Part shown: positions 36,500 through 49,964 of the stretch, in pieces
Numbering within the stretch: the stretch's first letter is position 1
Layout: every line of letters starts with the position of its first letter
Translations under genes and position numbers: made by a program
Assembly (NCBI RefSeq): GCF_000002995.4
Contig: NW_025062476.1
Span: 9,608,501 to 9,672,500, forward strand
Source: Brugia malayi
Taxonomy: Eukaryota; Nematoda; Chromadorea; Rhabditida; Onchocercidae
Reading direction: 5' to 3'
Length of the DNA: 64,000 nt
The notes under the pieces: generated by a model
Database searches by the model: none
Seen by the model: only the letters and a program-made list of their open reading frames with translations
Told to the model about the DNA's origin: nothing

Positions 36500-39400
36500 A
36501 TGGTTTTTTCGAAAGAATTAGGTTATGATCCCGACGAATGGGAGGAATGTTCAGATTCGGAGCAATTCATGCTGTTTGGTTTTACTACCAGAATGTTCCT
36601 TTCCCTTACTTCTGTTATCCTCACAGTTCTCTTTTTTTGGTTTCTTGAAGCTCGAAAACAGATTGACAAATTCCATGAAGCGGAAAATCTTTCACCAAAG
36701 GTAATTTAGCAGAATGGTACTAAATAATTTGCTACAAATATTTTTTCGAATTTTACATTTCCAACGGACACTTGATTTTACTTCATTTTCTAGCACTCCT
36801 AATTTTAATATTACAGAAGAATATGGCTAATGAAGAAATGGATAAGCCGGAAACCGTGAAGGAAAAAATGGGAAAATTAAGGCAAGCCGAAGCAAATTTT
36901 AGCAAGTTTGTTTTGCAAAAAAAAAAAAAAAATCATAAATCAGAAATTTGGGGCGAGAATACTGCTAAAAAGAATTGTTACTACTGAAATGGTCCTTTTC
37001 AAACAATTTTTGAAAATCTTTATTATTTTTTTTTAGGGAGGAAACGGAAGCACTGAAAGAATGGCAACGTGAAGTGGCACGGATGGAGGAATTACGGTTA
37101 CAGGATCTTGTTGAACATGTAATAGATGCATCGGGTACGATGTCCGAAATTGAAACAGAATCCCAACTCATTGATCGTTTCTTACCCGCTGACTGCATAT
37201 CAATGGAAACAAATAGCGCCGAAATGGAACAGTTTCAGCAGCTTCGAAGGTTAGTGTTTTGCATAAACAAGAAATTAATTTTTAATATCGGAAAAAGATG
37301 TTGTAGAAAATTAAAAAAAGCAAAGTACTGTATACGATGATTTGCTTGCAATTCCAAAAAAAAAAGTTAACATTAAAAAGAGTTACCTTTCCATTAACAA
37401 TTTGAATCTGACTATTAATCAAAGATGAGAGAATATCTGGCAAAGAAGGAAATTAAGCGAAAGGAATTATTCGATCCAAAGAGGGAGAGAGAGATCTTGC
37501 TCATTAATATTTCGCATTTTATTAGATAACATTTCTGTAGGACATTAGACCAAACGCCTTCAGCGATAGCAACAAATAAATTTGCTAATGAAGTCGCAGT
37601 TCATTCGGCACCGCACACAGAAGATGTTGTTGCCAATATACAGGTTCATTTTTCATACTGAAGAAAATTTCAGTCACTTTTTCACTTAATCTATTGGTTT
37701 TACCGATTCACTTTGAATAACATTCATGATTTCAGGATGCGGCAAACACTATTGTGACAGGTAGCGAACGAGGAAATGGGTTAATTTTCTGAATTTTTTA
37801 AAACCAGTTTTTGCCATATTTAGCTTGAAAAGCTTTTTAAACTGAAAACTTGCAGGAGTGGTAGCAGTACAAATGGTTGGGAGGCTCCCGCTCAATCGGT
37901 AACTCTTGGACATTTTCTGAGTATGTATGCAAGGTGATTGCAACCTTGTTTGAGGCTTTTTAGAACTTTGAAGTTGCATTTTTACAGCAAATATTTATTG
38001 TTTTATTTGAAAATATTTTTTTCAGAAAAGCTTTAATTGTTTGAGTTAATTATAAATGTAGCAAATCTGCCATAAATTTCAATTCATAGCTCTAATATTA
38101 ACATTTTTCGACCTTATTTTAATATTCAAATTTGATAAAATGGCTTTAACAGATGTCATTTCATGCTTTATGGAATTCAATTGACTTTTATGAAATCTCA
38201 AGTGAAATGAAGTTAATAATTGATATAGGTATGAAAAGTACAAAGAGCAATCAAGATATATGTATCCATATTCAGGAATTTTTTGTCGAACGAGTTCAAG
38301 AATTTATTTATAAACCGAGCAATACTGAAGTGACTAATGTATTGGTGCAGGATATTCCAACATCGATCGAAAACGATGACGATTTCGTCAAAGTTTATAA
38401 GGATGAGCTACAAAAAAATGATAGTGGAATGTTGCTAGAGCAGATCGCTGAAGCGAATAGACAAACAAGTGGCACATTAAAATTAGCTCTTCCTGATACT
38501 GCTATTCAGAAAACACTAGAGCAAAAACAAAAAGCAGTGATAACTGAGTTATCACCTGATCAGTTATCTGTTGTAGTGATTGCAGCAGATTACAACTCTC
38601 AAGAAAATCAACAGCAAGTAGGTTTAGAATATCACGTATGACTTTTGGCCTTTGTTTTACTCAAATTTAGAAATTCAATATATCGTAAAATTGATAATTT
38701 AAACTTCACAGGAGTTATCATGGAAACCTGATAAGGAGATTTTCTAGTTTATTCTAACAACACCAACAGAATTGGTTGAAACCGAAAGGACATGTGCAGC
38801 AACCGATAGCAACAAGATGAACATAGATGGAAAGCTACCGGCCCCCGTCACAACTTCGATCACAGAACGTCAACCACTTACAGAAGAAGAGTGTAGACGG
38901 TTAGTAGAGGCGGAAATGTACATACAAGATGCCATCGAATATGTAGCTAGTGAGATTCGTCCCGAAGTACCCAGTGGCTTCATAGTTGAAGAGGAAATGT
39001 TAAACAATACTGGTGGAAATGGTAGTGTTATCGGTGCTCCTACTGTACAACAGCTACCTGCTTCTGCGGAAGCCACGAGTCAGATGTTCAGGACTAATGA
39101 AGTTAATATTTCGCTGCTTATTTTAAATAATCAGTTCATCCAATAAATGTTAACGACATTGTAATAAGCAGTTCTTTTATTTATTCCTTATTGTTTTGTA
39201 AGAATTATTTGTTTGTTAAATCCTCTTTATAAACTAGATCTTAATTTCAATCAATTTCAATTTGATTTTAAAGCACGGTTTAAGATATTTGAAAAGGTAG
39301 AAGAACCGGTAGAAATTGATGATGCGATGACATATGCTCCCGAGATACAGTCCATTGAAATCCCACCCGATGAAGCAAGTGTTAATAGTGAAAATTTATT

Positions 39401-39749
39401 GGATTATTTCGATCAAGTTGCTGCAGAATGCACTGATGTTTTTTTTTGTTTTTGTTTTACCTTTTGACTTCAAAGATTTATTCTCGTTTTTAAGAGAGAG
39501 CATAAATTGTTGCAAGTTAAAAATTCCTTCAAAAAAAAAAAAAAAAAAACTACATACATTATCAATGAAAAATGGATTTTACTTGTAATACATTTTTATT
39601 TGCAGTTCTCAATACCACAACCAACGAGAGCTGCTGGAAATGTACCACTCACAAAACCGGTAGAAACATCGCAATCAGCATCTTTACTAAGAAGCTCAAG
39701 GAGTTTTACATCAAGCGGAAGTCAACCACCACGGGTATTAGCCATATAA
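36500..39749 (+). CDS. Unknown one-pass membrane protein with acidic coiled-coil region
   Basis: Ten exons, 602 codons in my reconstruction: 36500-36700, 36817-36905, 37037-37249, 37541-37643, 37736-37779, 37856-37898, 38153-38617, 38748-39101, 39285-39437, 39606-39749; every junction keeps phase. Residues 1-25 are acidic (GYDPDEWEECSDSEQF), 32-49 form one membrane helix (LTSVILTVLFFWFL), then a charged helical stretch typical of a coiled coil (EETEALKEWQREVARMEELR) and two short exons coding a Gly/Ser linker (GSERGNGSGSSTNGWEA). The rest is acidic and Ser/Thr-rich, probably disordered. I do not recognise a family; the TM-plus-coiled-coil layout vaguely recalls RIC-3 but the sequence does not. 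Donors after 39101 and 39437 are weak. The stop at 39747 could be bypassed by a donor at 39735 that joins in frame to the next gene. Confidence 0.6.
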
Positions 39750-39801
39750 GAATATACAGTAATTAAATGAAGAATTCACAAAAGATCCGCTTTTTGTTAT
39801 A

Positions 39802-39807
39802 AATAAA
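39802..39807 (+). terminator. Polyadenylation signal between the membrane-protein and vWA genes
   Basis: AATAAA about 55 bp after the stop at 39749 and about 160 bp before the next ATG. The spacing suits 3' end formation followed by trans-splicing inside an operon. Confidence 0.45.
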
Positions 39808-39955
39808 ATCGTACTGATTTTGATACCTGATGTAATTGGAATTTGATCATTGTGACCATGAAGACTAGACACACAAAATTGAGGGAATAATGAGGTAGAC
39901 TATTTGAATATTAGTTGGGCAATCCTTTCCGAATCCGAATATTGAAATTTCCGAA

Positions 39956-39965
39956 AGCATTTCAG
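39956..39965 (+). promoter_or_regulatory. Splice acceptor directly before the vWA gene ATG
   Basis: GCATTTCAG with AG at 39964-39965 followed by ATG. It can serve as spliced-leader acceptor for an operon gene or as an ordinary acceptor for a donor at 39735 in the preceding gene. Confidence 0.6.
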
Positions 39966-41801
39966 ATGAGGAAAAGAAGTTCATTGTTAAGTGTACTGGG
40001 TGTAACAAGTATGCAAGAAATGCTGCTAGCTCTAACATCACTTGAAGACCTGTCAAATGCTATGCGTAAAGCTGGTCTACAATCCACAAATTTGATTTTT
40101 GGTAAAATTTTTTTAATTTCTAAATGAAAATTCTGCTCTTCTACTAAATAAAATCTTTCAATATTTAGAAAGTTTACAGTAAGTTTTTAATTTTTCCAGT
40201 AAGTTTTAATTTAAACTTCCCTTTAACTAGTCTTAGTGTTAAATAAGGAATAATGACGTCATCACCAAGTTCAGGTATTGACTATACGGCTAGCAATAAG
40301 TACCAAGGTGAACGGTGCTTTCAAGGCCGATCTTTGCATTCCATAGATGCTTTTAAAGAAAATCCTTATCAACAGGTACGTAAATATACAAATTGCATAT
40401 GATAGAAAAATGTATGATAGAAATAGTCTTCACTACATTATTAATCTTCACATCAGTTACGGAAAATTGCTAATACTTGATTAGCCTATTTGATTACTTG
40501 ATAGGCTTCTAATATGTACAAATAGTAAAACCTAGAATGTTTAGGTAATTAAAATCATGGGACGGATACTAGCACCGTTTGCCACATCTGGTTTTATACC
40601 AGCTTATGGTTTTGGAGATGTGAAAACTAGTGATTGGTCGGTGTTCAAGCTGAAACCTGAAGGCGAATGCAAAGACCTCGATGAATTGCTGCAGTAATTT
40701 GACATTTCGAATATTTCTCTACCTTGAAATTTTAGGACATCTTGAGTCAGAATCAGAAACATCCGCCCTAAACGCCCAATCTTTGTGAGAGATTCGATGC
40801 AGTTTTGTGTCTTATATTTCCAAAAATATTCAAATCATTAAAAGAGGGATTCTGGTATGATTAGTTACTAGAATTCCCAAAAGTGTTGGAGCACTTTTTT
40901 CTTAAAACCATTCTGCAATTTAATAACTAACCATCTTTGAAGGGTATATGATACAGTCACTCCAACAATAAGTTTAAGTGGTCCAACAAATTTCGCTCCG
41001 CTGATTTATGAAGCCATAGAGATATGCGAAAAAGTCCAAAATGTTCGTCTCCTTGATTGTTGCACTTTTTTTGTAGAACAGGAAAGTCAGTTTTGGGAAG
41101 AAGTCAATTTTTAAATTCAATTTCTTAGAAGTCATCTCAATTCTGAAATCATCTATATTAAATGAATATAAAATTCTGCATCAAATTTAACCAATTATTA
41201 ACTAAAACACGTTTGCATTAAGTATGTTATTCTATCATGTTAATTTCAGCGGTTTTAATGATTGGGTAGAAATAATCTTTAATCACTTAATAATTGTTTA
41301 TACTAGATATTGAAACAGGGAAGCATTCTATTTAAAAGTCTGTTTGCAGTATCATATATTAGTGATAGTAGCAGATGGACAAGTGACGAACGAAAAGGCG
41401 ACTCGGAAAGCAATTGTACGAGCATGTCAATACCCACTGTCAATTATCGTTGTTGGTGTTGGTGATGGACCTTGGGATATGATGAAGGTTCGTGTAATCA
41501 CTGTGCCGAAAATTTATTTTATTTTTTAATTTCTAAGTTTTATTGAAGTCCGCATATGCTCAATAAATTTGCAAACTGCGAGTGCTAATTTCAGGTATTT
41601 GATGAATCTTTACCCAGAAGGCCTTGGGATAACTTTCACTTTGTTGAATTTCATGAAGTGATGCAAAAAGCTGATAGTATCGATTCGGGTGAACTTTCAT
41701 TCGCAGTACAATCGCTGTTGGAAATACCGGACCAGTATAACATAGTCCGTCAACTGGGATTACTACGATCGGTGTCACCAATACCCGAATATAGCCCATA
41801 G
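39966..41801 (+). CDS. Copine / RGLG-type von Willebrand A domain protein
   Basis: Six exons (39966-40101, 40275-40375, 40545-40693, 40943-41042, 41350-41487, 41595-41801), 276 codons, phases closing. Almost the whole protein is one copine-type vWA domain: [20 protein letters not shown], the metal-site strand GIDYTASN (D48, T50, S52), [14 protein letters not shown], the [13 protein letters not shown] motif, [53 protein letters not shown] and a C-terminal [15 protein letters not shown]. The same core is found in copines (after two C2 domains) and in plant RGLG ubiquitin ligases (before a RING), but here there is neither C2 nor RING. The ATG at 39966 directly follows TTTCAG. It may be an independent operon gene or the C-terminal part of the preceding membrane protein. 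Function unknown; the vWA fold suggests protein binding. Confidence 0.86.
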
Positions 41802-42931
41802 CCAATTGAGAAAACTTCCGATATAAGTTATCGTCATTAGCTACTTTCCTCCCATATTAGACCTACAAGTACTTTACTCTACTTCGTTTATTTCAAATAT
41901 TTTTATTGTGTACAGTTGAGTGATTTGTGATTTTTTTAAGATCCATATAGCATTCGATCGCCAGTAGAATATATTTATAAAACTACCAGAGATATCCTGA
42001 TGTTTCTTATATTGTTGTCAATCTTCTTAATGGCCTACTTTTCCTAATGGCCATATTTCGTACCTAGGTCTTATCGAAGTGAAGTGAAATTTGCACGCTT
42101 TTTATCACAGTAATGAAGGACTTGCAATCATCTAAACAGTTCCGAGTTTCGATTACTTTATGCGAAACAGATGATATAAAAGAACTTAGTTATTGTTATG
42201 TGAAATATAAACCTCTGAAAAACCTTTAATGGCATGTTTTGCATTTCCGGATTCATCATTTGCTGAAAAATTACATCAAAGCACATTTACTATAATAGCA
42301 TACAACAAAACAAAATAGATATAATTGAAGAATTAACAAAGTAAAAGTGAAAGTAATAATATGAAGAATGACATGAACTGTATAGAATATAAATGTCTCA
42401 TCACTTGGGTACCCCTAAGAAATTTTCATACTCTGGTATTACGAGAAAAGAAAATAATCAAAAAATAAATAGATAACAAAAAGGAAAGAATGGGATAAAT
42501 GTACTGCAATTATTCTCATATAAATATATGAACAGCAAATTAATTTCATGTGCTTTTGAATGTTGGAGGGGTTTATTTCATTTTCCATTACCGTGATTTT
42601 CTATATTTCTTGGCACTGAAAGTGAGAGAAATAATGATTAGCAAATAATACATCAGAATTAAAAACGAAGAAGCTCTCCCCAGATTATCACAAGGATGCG
42701 TGGTATAACTTAACAATTACAAACTTTTTTAATCATATCATTATATTAAATATTCTAGTATTCTATCAGTAAACAATTCCTAGCAATCCATGCAACAAGT
42801 TAAGAGAATTTTTTTTGAAATTTCGAAAAACAGAAGAAGGTGAAATGGGTAAATGGCCATTTTTAAATCTTAGGAAGTTAAAAAAAAAAAAAACTGTTGT
42901 AGAAGTAATGCAGTTCAAACCAAGCGGAAAT
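41802..42931. other. Intergenic, convergent ends of the vWA and cnt-1 genes
   Basis: 1.1 kb of AT-rich sequence between two stop codons on opposite strands. A minus-strand AATAAA (TTTATT at 42572-42577 on the plus strand) could end the cnt-1 message. No other features seen. Confidence 0.55.
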
Positions 42932-45900
42932 TTATCGAAGCGAAGGATCAACTTTGCGACTGATATCTTGCATCACGTCATCTACAGTTTCGTCCATTGG
43001 ATTATTGAATTCATCGCAAAATTCATCGCGCATTTCTTGCACTCGCAGTCTATTGTAATAACAATAATAAAGCAACATCTGACTACAACTTCACTGCTAA
43101 AATTACAATAAGTAAAAAAGGTCAGTAGATGATTGAATTCATCTTCTTAAGATGTCGCGAAGTTTCGAGGGTTTCGAATCCAATAAATGACAATTAATGC
43201 CATATTAGTGGTTTGACTAGCAACAGTTTTAAAGACTTAAAGGGAATGAACAAATTCATTGTATTCTCATCACTGCAAGTTAACCATTGACGGTAAGTAC
43301 CGATAAGTAAATAACGTTAAGTGCTTACAGTGTCACAATATCCGCATGTTTGCCTTCAATTGCTAAATCCAAAGGTGTTTCATTCAATCGATTTCTCAAG
43401 CGCTGATCGGCCCCACGTTTCATTAATTGACAAACGATTCTACAGATCAAAGCTTCTTACTAGTTTAGCAGTTAAATGTTTAATGTATTTGAAGAATTTT
43501 TATATAATATTGAGAAAGAACATCTCACAGTGTGCATGCCTTCGATGCTGCTATATGAAGCGCAGTGTTAAGAGATGAATCCAGAGCATTCACTTTCACA
43601 CCATTTAGTAGGAGAAATTCCACCGCTATACTTTGATCCTAAATTCAAAGCAAATTTCGAAATTTCTAGAAAAGATGACATACAAAGATATTTAATGAAA
43701 CAATATAGCAATACATTATTAATACGTTTATTCATTTATTGCTATATTCCTCAAAGGATCTGTTCAGAAAATTGCAAGGGAGCAAAGAGTAACAAGAACA
43801 TCAGACCTGAAAAAACATTAAGACAGGATAAGAAATACATGTCCGTTGATAATCTGAAACAAGCATGAAGTCTACAGTATTTCAACTTACATGTTCTATG
43901 GCAATGTGCAATGCTGTTGTGTCATTCAGAGAAGTATTAACATCGAAACCTTCTGCAATAAGTCGACACAATTCTAAAGTATCGCCCGTTGTTGCAGCAA
44001 GCACAGCTCGGTTATTATGATTAGCGTCACTTACTACAAAAGATGAAAAATCAAAATCGTTATCCATACAAATAATAACACTGTAAAGTAAAAGAAACTT
44101 ACATTTATCATACGCTATATTCAAATTTGAATCAGATCCGTATGCAGAAATCTTTCTTCTGCCATCTGAAAGAAAAGTACTAAATATTCTGCTTTCTGAA
44201 ATTTAAATCTTTTAAATAAGACAATTTCTATAAAAAATTATAGCTAAAATAATACTGGCACGGAAAGCATTATGTAATGATTCATGAGGCCATCCTTCTA
44301 TAGTAAGATTTTTTAGCGTTGATAAAAATATACTAAAAAATAAAATAATGTTTTTTTTTGAAATTTCATCTTAAGCCATTTTATAACTAATATCGAAAAG
44401 AAAGCGCTGGAAGAACCTTTGGTTGGGATTTCAATGGGCTTCGATCCTGTATCAGAAAAATACCCAGTTAACTGTTCTTGTTCATTATCAAAATATGGTG
44501 ATGGTTCTGATAAACAATGACGGACTGAAGAAACTCGATTTGAAGACGATCGATGTATTGCTAAAGTAAAAAGGTCCTCTCAATTCTGTGTTAAGTAAAT
44601 TTTATTTCTCGCCAATAAAAATTCAATTCTCAATTTTTCTGTAGACCACGACCGTAAAAAATTATAAACCCCAATTTTACGATGGAAACCTTTTGAACGT
44701 TTGATAGCAGATTCCCTTGCTCTTTCGCTGCATTTTCTTACAAATCGTCTTTCAATGTATTTAGCTCTGATCCATGCCTCCCGCACTGGTCTGAAATTAT
44801 TTAACATGCATAGGTTCTGCTTCTAACACTTTGTTATTTATCTCGTAGCAGCATAAGTATGAAGAAACTTCCACTCTGGAACATACATCGCAATAATGCT
44901 TAATACTTTAAGATAAAGCAGTTTAAAACAGCAACAGTATAACTGTTTAGAAACACCATATTGGTTTAAATTTATGCTATAAGAAAATGCTTTATTATAA
45001 ATTAAAATGTGAAATACCTTGCAGAAGTAGCAACAGGACGCGGCGGGATTACTTTCACTGAAGGAATATGAGCAAGATAAATCGCGTTTACCGCGCGATT
45101 TCCCAACGCTAACAATACCTTTTTCTGTTCCGGTTCCAACGTATCCATTATCAAAGAACGAACTTTCGAAACTTGCACACCAAAGCTTCGGTGTATACCA
45201 CAGCATTCAATACATAATAAAACCTAAATCAAACAAGCAAAGTTATTCATTATTTAAATTGCAAACAAAGTTATGTTAAGGAGTTTTCAATTTGCCAAAT
45301 TTAAAAAAAGGAAACAGTTGTTCAGCGTATTACAATGGTATGCAATATGAAATTGTATTATAAACACTATCTTAACCTGCTTCATATACATTTATAAATG
45401 TTTTGATCCTTAAGCATAGCGAACGAATTAAGGTGAAGCTGAATTCTAGAATCAAACGGCTGCTTTTATTATCTACCTCAACAAAACGACACTACGTAAT
45501 ATAAACTACATATTAAAATTCTTAAAAATTTAAAAATAGCATTATGTGTGAAATATATGAAATAATTTTAACGAGGAATGGTAAATTAGTTTTAATACCA
45601 GTAAACTTACACCAAGATTGATACTAGCCCATTTTGGAGATTCAACACAACAGTCAGCACAAACATCATTGCCCGGAATTCGTCTCAGTTCAGCCAATAA
45701 TGTTTCGTGGTGCAGAGTTGACGCAGATTCGGAAGTTCCATCGCTAATTTGCTTTACAGTTGTTAGGTGGAGTACCGTATCATCATTTTCATGTAGATAA
45801 TGAATCGTTCGTTGAAGAGCTCGCATCCATGCATTACACAATGTGTCCGAGTCGGCTTGCAACAAATGATTCCTAAAAATATGGTAAAGGTCGAACTTGC

Positions 45901-48482
45901 CTTTTTTGAATCACTGTCAAAATCGTTAATCTTTCAGATATTTGGACCAAGGTAGAAAAAATTCAATACTTTGTTGGCGTGACCAATTCAAAACAGCACG
46001 TCCTTTCAAATGTTGTAGGCGCTGGCCTGACAAGACACAACTTCAAATCCGACTCCATAATCGTTGGCATCTCCATCGCATCGGATCGATGAGAATATAT
46101 CTTGAAAAGAATGTTTAAGAAAGTCTCTTTGAAACTAACTGAAAACTAACTCAGTTTGTTACGATATATCACTTGAACTTCTAGAAAAAAATTAGTCATT
46201 TCTAAAGAAATTTCACCAATTTATTATCCTTAATTTGAAACCAACGTCGGTGCCATGTCTTGAAAGCATTGGTAGCTCGTTTGAAAAGATAACCTTCCAT
46301 CACAACATCATCTTCTGGAGAAATACCAGTTGGATGAAGAAATACTTCCTAAAAAATTGTTCAGTTGTACAGCATATATAACACAATAATATAATAATAT
46401 AATAAAAGGTATAATACAGAAGCAAAAATTGACTTAAAATGCTAGTTTTAAAGCAACTTCGATTTTATAAATGATTCAAAAATGGAATTTTCACTTCGAA
46501 ACCAGCGGTTTACCTTAGGTACTAAGGCATGACGATCTTGCATCTTCCTTTTTACAGATTTACTTTTATTCGCCAGTAATGATGAGGTATCAGCTATTGC
46601 ACCACTTTCAACCGCTGTCCACTCATCAAAAAACACGTGCCCACGTACAAAGAATGTACTGCATTCTTTCACAAAAGACCACAACTAAAAGACACATAGC
46701 AGCAATATATTAATGTTAGGACAACTAATTAAATCATTAGAATCCAACTAATCAATAGAATAAAGAGGTTAATCAGATTTTGTTCACATATTCAAACAAT
46801 CATGTGCATGACATACGGCAACATTCAAATATATACACTGGAGTGAACTGAATGAACGTACTATAATGATAGTTCACATGAATAACAAATGTATACAGTT
46901 TTATTTCAGATCCTATTTCATAAACATTCACAGTTTATATGTGCAGCACGGAAAAGAATGGAAATTTTTTGATTTGTGAAGATAAAAGTAACTTACAGCG
47001 TCTAAAACAATATGATCTTTATGTGCATGGGCGATATTTATCTGAGCCACATAATCGAGCGCAGTGTGTGCAAAACATGTACCAACAGCAGTAAGAGCAT
47101 TTCGCGCATCTGCAATCTCCACTGGTCGTGCACGATGCACCGCAGCACGCTTTGCAAGTGCTTCATCTAGTGAATTTGATAAACTTTCAAAATGGCAACG
47201 CGTTTCTGTTACTTTCGACCGTTCACTGAAATGTCGCTGTGCTAATGAATGATTTTACAGAATATAGTTTAATGAATGAAGCAAACACACTTCGTTTACT
47301 GAAGAAAACATTCAATCACTGACCTCTTAACAGATAATAAATTTCAACGAAAAAAAATACAGCTGAAGTTTCCAGTATTATAACAAACAGCAATGATTTA
47401 AAAACATAATGCTGCTTCAATTTATATCTAAAATCTCTAAGAAGTGCTCTGCGACTAAGATATTCCCACCATTAAAAAAATTACTTTTTAAGGAAAGAAA
47501 TGAGACTTTCAGCAATAGTAAGATGGGACTGTTCCACAAATGACTTGTAGATATGTGCAACCTGAGCGAAAACATCCGATAATGATTTGAGTGCCAATAA
47601 AAGCGATGGATCCTGAGGCAATAAGTCGTAGCATAACTGATTGATAACAGCTGATAAAGTGCTGAAATCTTGCCACCAAAGCTTTACATTTTTGATCATC
47701 CAGAATTAAAATACCAATTTCGAACGAAAAAATCATCTAAACTTCATGTGTTATGATAGAAATTGGGAACTTTTACGTCATAATTTTCTTGAAATCTCGA
47801 AACTACTTGACAAATCTTAAACCAACTAAAAGAGTTTTGACAAGAAATTTTTACAAGAAAAACTTACTAAAAATCATTTACATAATTCTTCCCATGATCT
47901 GCCAAGGAGTTAAGTAATTGCAACATCTGCAATAGTATCACTACAAAATAATACAATAAATAATAAAAGTGTGGTTTCCTCATTAACTACAGAACAATAT
48001 TAATAAATGACAAGAATGAAATCACTCTACCATCATTTTTATGATGCACAAAAGGAATTAAATATTCAAAGCAATCAGTTTTATTCCCACCTCTAAAACT
48101 GACAATTTTTACCGATTATCAGGACCGTTTTAGCGCTTAAAATTTGATGCCACTAAGTACCCATGAAACGATAAAGCTACCTCAGTAAGCTTTGAATCTA
48201 ACTTGGCGAAGTACTGCTCATGCACCAAAATTGCCTGTCTGAAACAAATTGACCGAATTCCAACTTTTAGCCATCATCGATATAAAAAAAAGCATTCAAA
48301 GGACAATGAGCTGTTTATTTTACACTCTCATAACATACATCAAAATGGATTATGTCAGCAACCTTGAAAAACCTTGAAAAATGAAATTCATACGAACTAC
48401 AGAAAATTGACCTGAACCTCGGAGAATCTTTCAATGCTTCCGTGAAATCAAGTTTTGGCAGCGTTTCCACCACGATGGACAT
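42932..48482 (-). CDS. cnt-1: Arf GTPase-activating protein, ACAP/centaurin-beta (CNT-1)
   Basis: Seventeen exons, 761 codons: 48412-48482, 48181-48238, 47868-47926, 47485-47661, 46997-47225, 46514-46684, 46217-46348, 45970-46100, 45611-45872, 45018-45223, 44690-44790, 44417-44560, 44103-44165, 43891-44033, 43529-43638, 43329-43439, 42932-43049. Domain order is that of ACAPs: BAR (1 to ~255; starts DFTEALKDSPRFRQA), PH (~270-365; VVMEGYLFKRATNAFKTWH, FELVTPTK), ArfGAP (~400-520) and ankyrin repeats (~600-745), ending in ADIVTLLRVQEMR. The ArfGAP zinc finger is intact (C414, C417, C434, C437, spacing CX2CX16CX2C) and the catalytic arginine is R442 in GIHRSFG. The family switches off Arf6 on endosomes; worm CNT-1 acts in endocytic recycling. 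The start follows TTTTAG by about 33 bp. The PH exon 45970-46100 has a second open frame that is a decoy. Confidence 0.94.
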
Positions 48483-49964
48483 TACTCAAAAGTATTCCTT
48501 TTCCAGATGTATAATCTAAAATTTGACTTAAATGATACTGAAATATTGCGGATTTTTAGAATCTATAGGTGTTGAGTAACGAGGCTAAGAAATTATCGGA
48601 AAACAAACACGCAAAAATCATTGCTGCAAGCATTAACTTCCTTGAAAGAAGGGTAAGCAGTATTATCAATTCATTTCATAACCCAAGAAAGAATTTTCAA
48701 GCGATTTATGAAGTGATTTACTATAAGTTTATTTAATGCTGGCATAAATGTACGGCTGAAAAGGTCAATCAAGTTTCACACCCAAGATTTATAGCAACTA
48801 TTCATTAGTGAGAAGGGATATGGCTGTAAAGGAAGATCGGGACTGTTCGTATCTTTCAGAATTACATGATACAACGTCAGACATAACAGTGTCAAAGAAT
48901 CCACACGTCCAGCAGGAATTCCAGATTTCAGGACTGTATGAATTTAGATCTTACGCACAGTTGAAACTATTTAAATTCGAAGGCGTTGAGAAAAACCTGA
49001 CAGTTTGTCCCTCTTATGAGAATTGTGAATTCTGCTATTCGTAAATAACATCATCTTCGGTTTCTGTATTGATCGGAAAATAATTTGGTTGTGAATTCAA
49101 AAATCGATTAAGGAAACTGATGTAAAAAAGAACATTATATAAGTGATTTATTAATATCATAGTAATAACACAACAAATCACAAGTAAATTCCATCAGGAA
49201 AGAAAACAAACATAGTAAAGCAAACTGTTGGATCAAATGAAGTCGAATTAATCTGATTGACAAATTGCTGAAATTGTTTTGGCGGCTTTATTTGTACTCA
49301 TTCGTCATCCAGTGCCCTCTGTACTATATTTTTATTATTTTTTTCGCAAAAGGAAAGTTCACTATTATAGTTTTTATCTTATTCTTTTTAATAAAAATTC
49401 AAAGAAGTAATGTGAAAAAAAGAAACATATGTATAGAAAATGATGGGGTCATGAAATGCAATCAACTAACCGAAAAACATATGGCTTCATAAGCATAAAA
49501 AGAAATGAGAAAATTTTTTTGTTAAAATTGTAGCCCGCTTTGTGTGCTGCAAAATAGTAATTACGACAGTTCGACATATGCCAACTACACATTTTGAAAA
49601 TGCTTTTTCTTAAAAGCTAATTGCTAACGATTTTCTTTAAGGCTCTCTCGCTGCAGAGAAAAAGGTAACAATTGGGACAAAGAGAGAATACGTAAAGAGT
49701 AGATTGAAAGTAATGGAAGAAAAATGCTTATAGCTCCATTTCACTAGCTTAATCCCTTTCTAAGAAGATAAATACTTGTAAATTTCAGATCAGAATCATG
49801 CACATTAAAAAAAAAAAAAAAAAACGATCAGAAAGAACATGAAGGCTACAAATCAGACAGTCAAAAATGCACTTTAGAATGAGACGTATTTCGATTACAA
49901 AAAAAGAGAAAAAAGTGAAATATAGAACAGCTGAAGCTTAGCCATATGTAACTCAACGAAGAAA
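48483..49964. other. Intergenic between ELP5-like gene and cnt-1
   Basis: 1.5 kb between two minus-strand genes. Contains the cnt-1 acceptor (AG at 48516-48517, minus strand) and the ELP5-like 3' UTR. The plus-strand frame 48808-49044 (78 codons) has no recognisable motif and no splice context. An A run lies near 49805-49825. Confidence 0.5.

Noticed and set aside
43150..43190. TTCGAATCC-like stretch resembling a tRNA T-arm
   Set aside because: No acceptor stem, D-arm or anticodon arm at the right distance; it lies in a cnt-1 intron.
44838..45206. 122-codon minus-strand frame in the ArfGAP region
   Set aside because: It is a shadow frame over the ArfGAP exon 45018-45223, whose correct frame carries the CIECCGIHRSFG motif.
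45885..46060. Alternative frame reading NDYGVGFEVVS and a following QRLQHLKGRAVLNW frame in the cnt-1 PH region
   Set aside because: The third frame gives TFERTCCFELVTPTK, which matches ACAP PH domains and closes phase with both neighbouring exons; the other frames are coincidental.
48808..49044. 78-codon plus-strand frame between cnt-1 and the ELP5-like gene
   Set aside because: No motif, no acceptor or donor context, and no similarity recognised.
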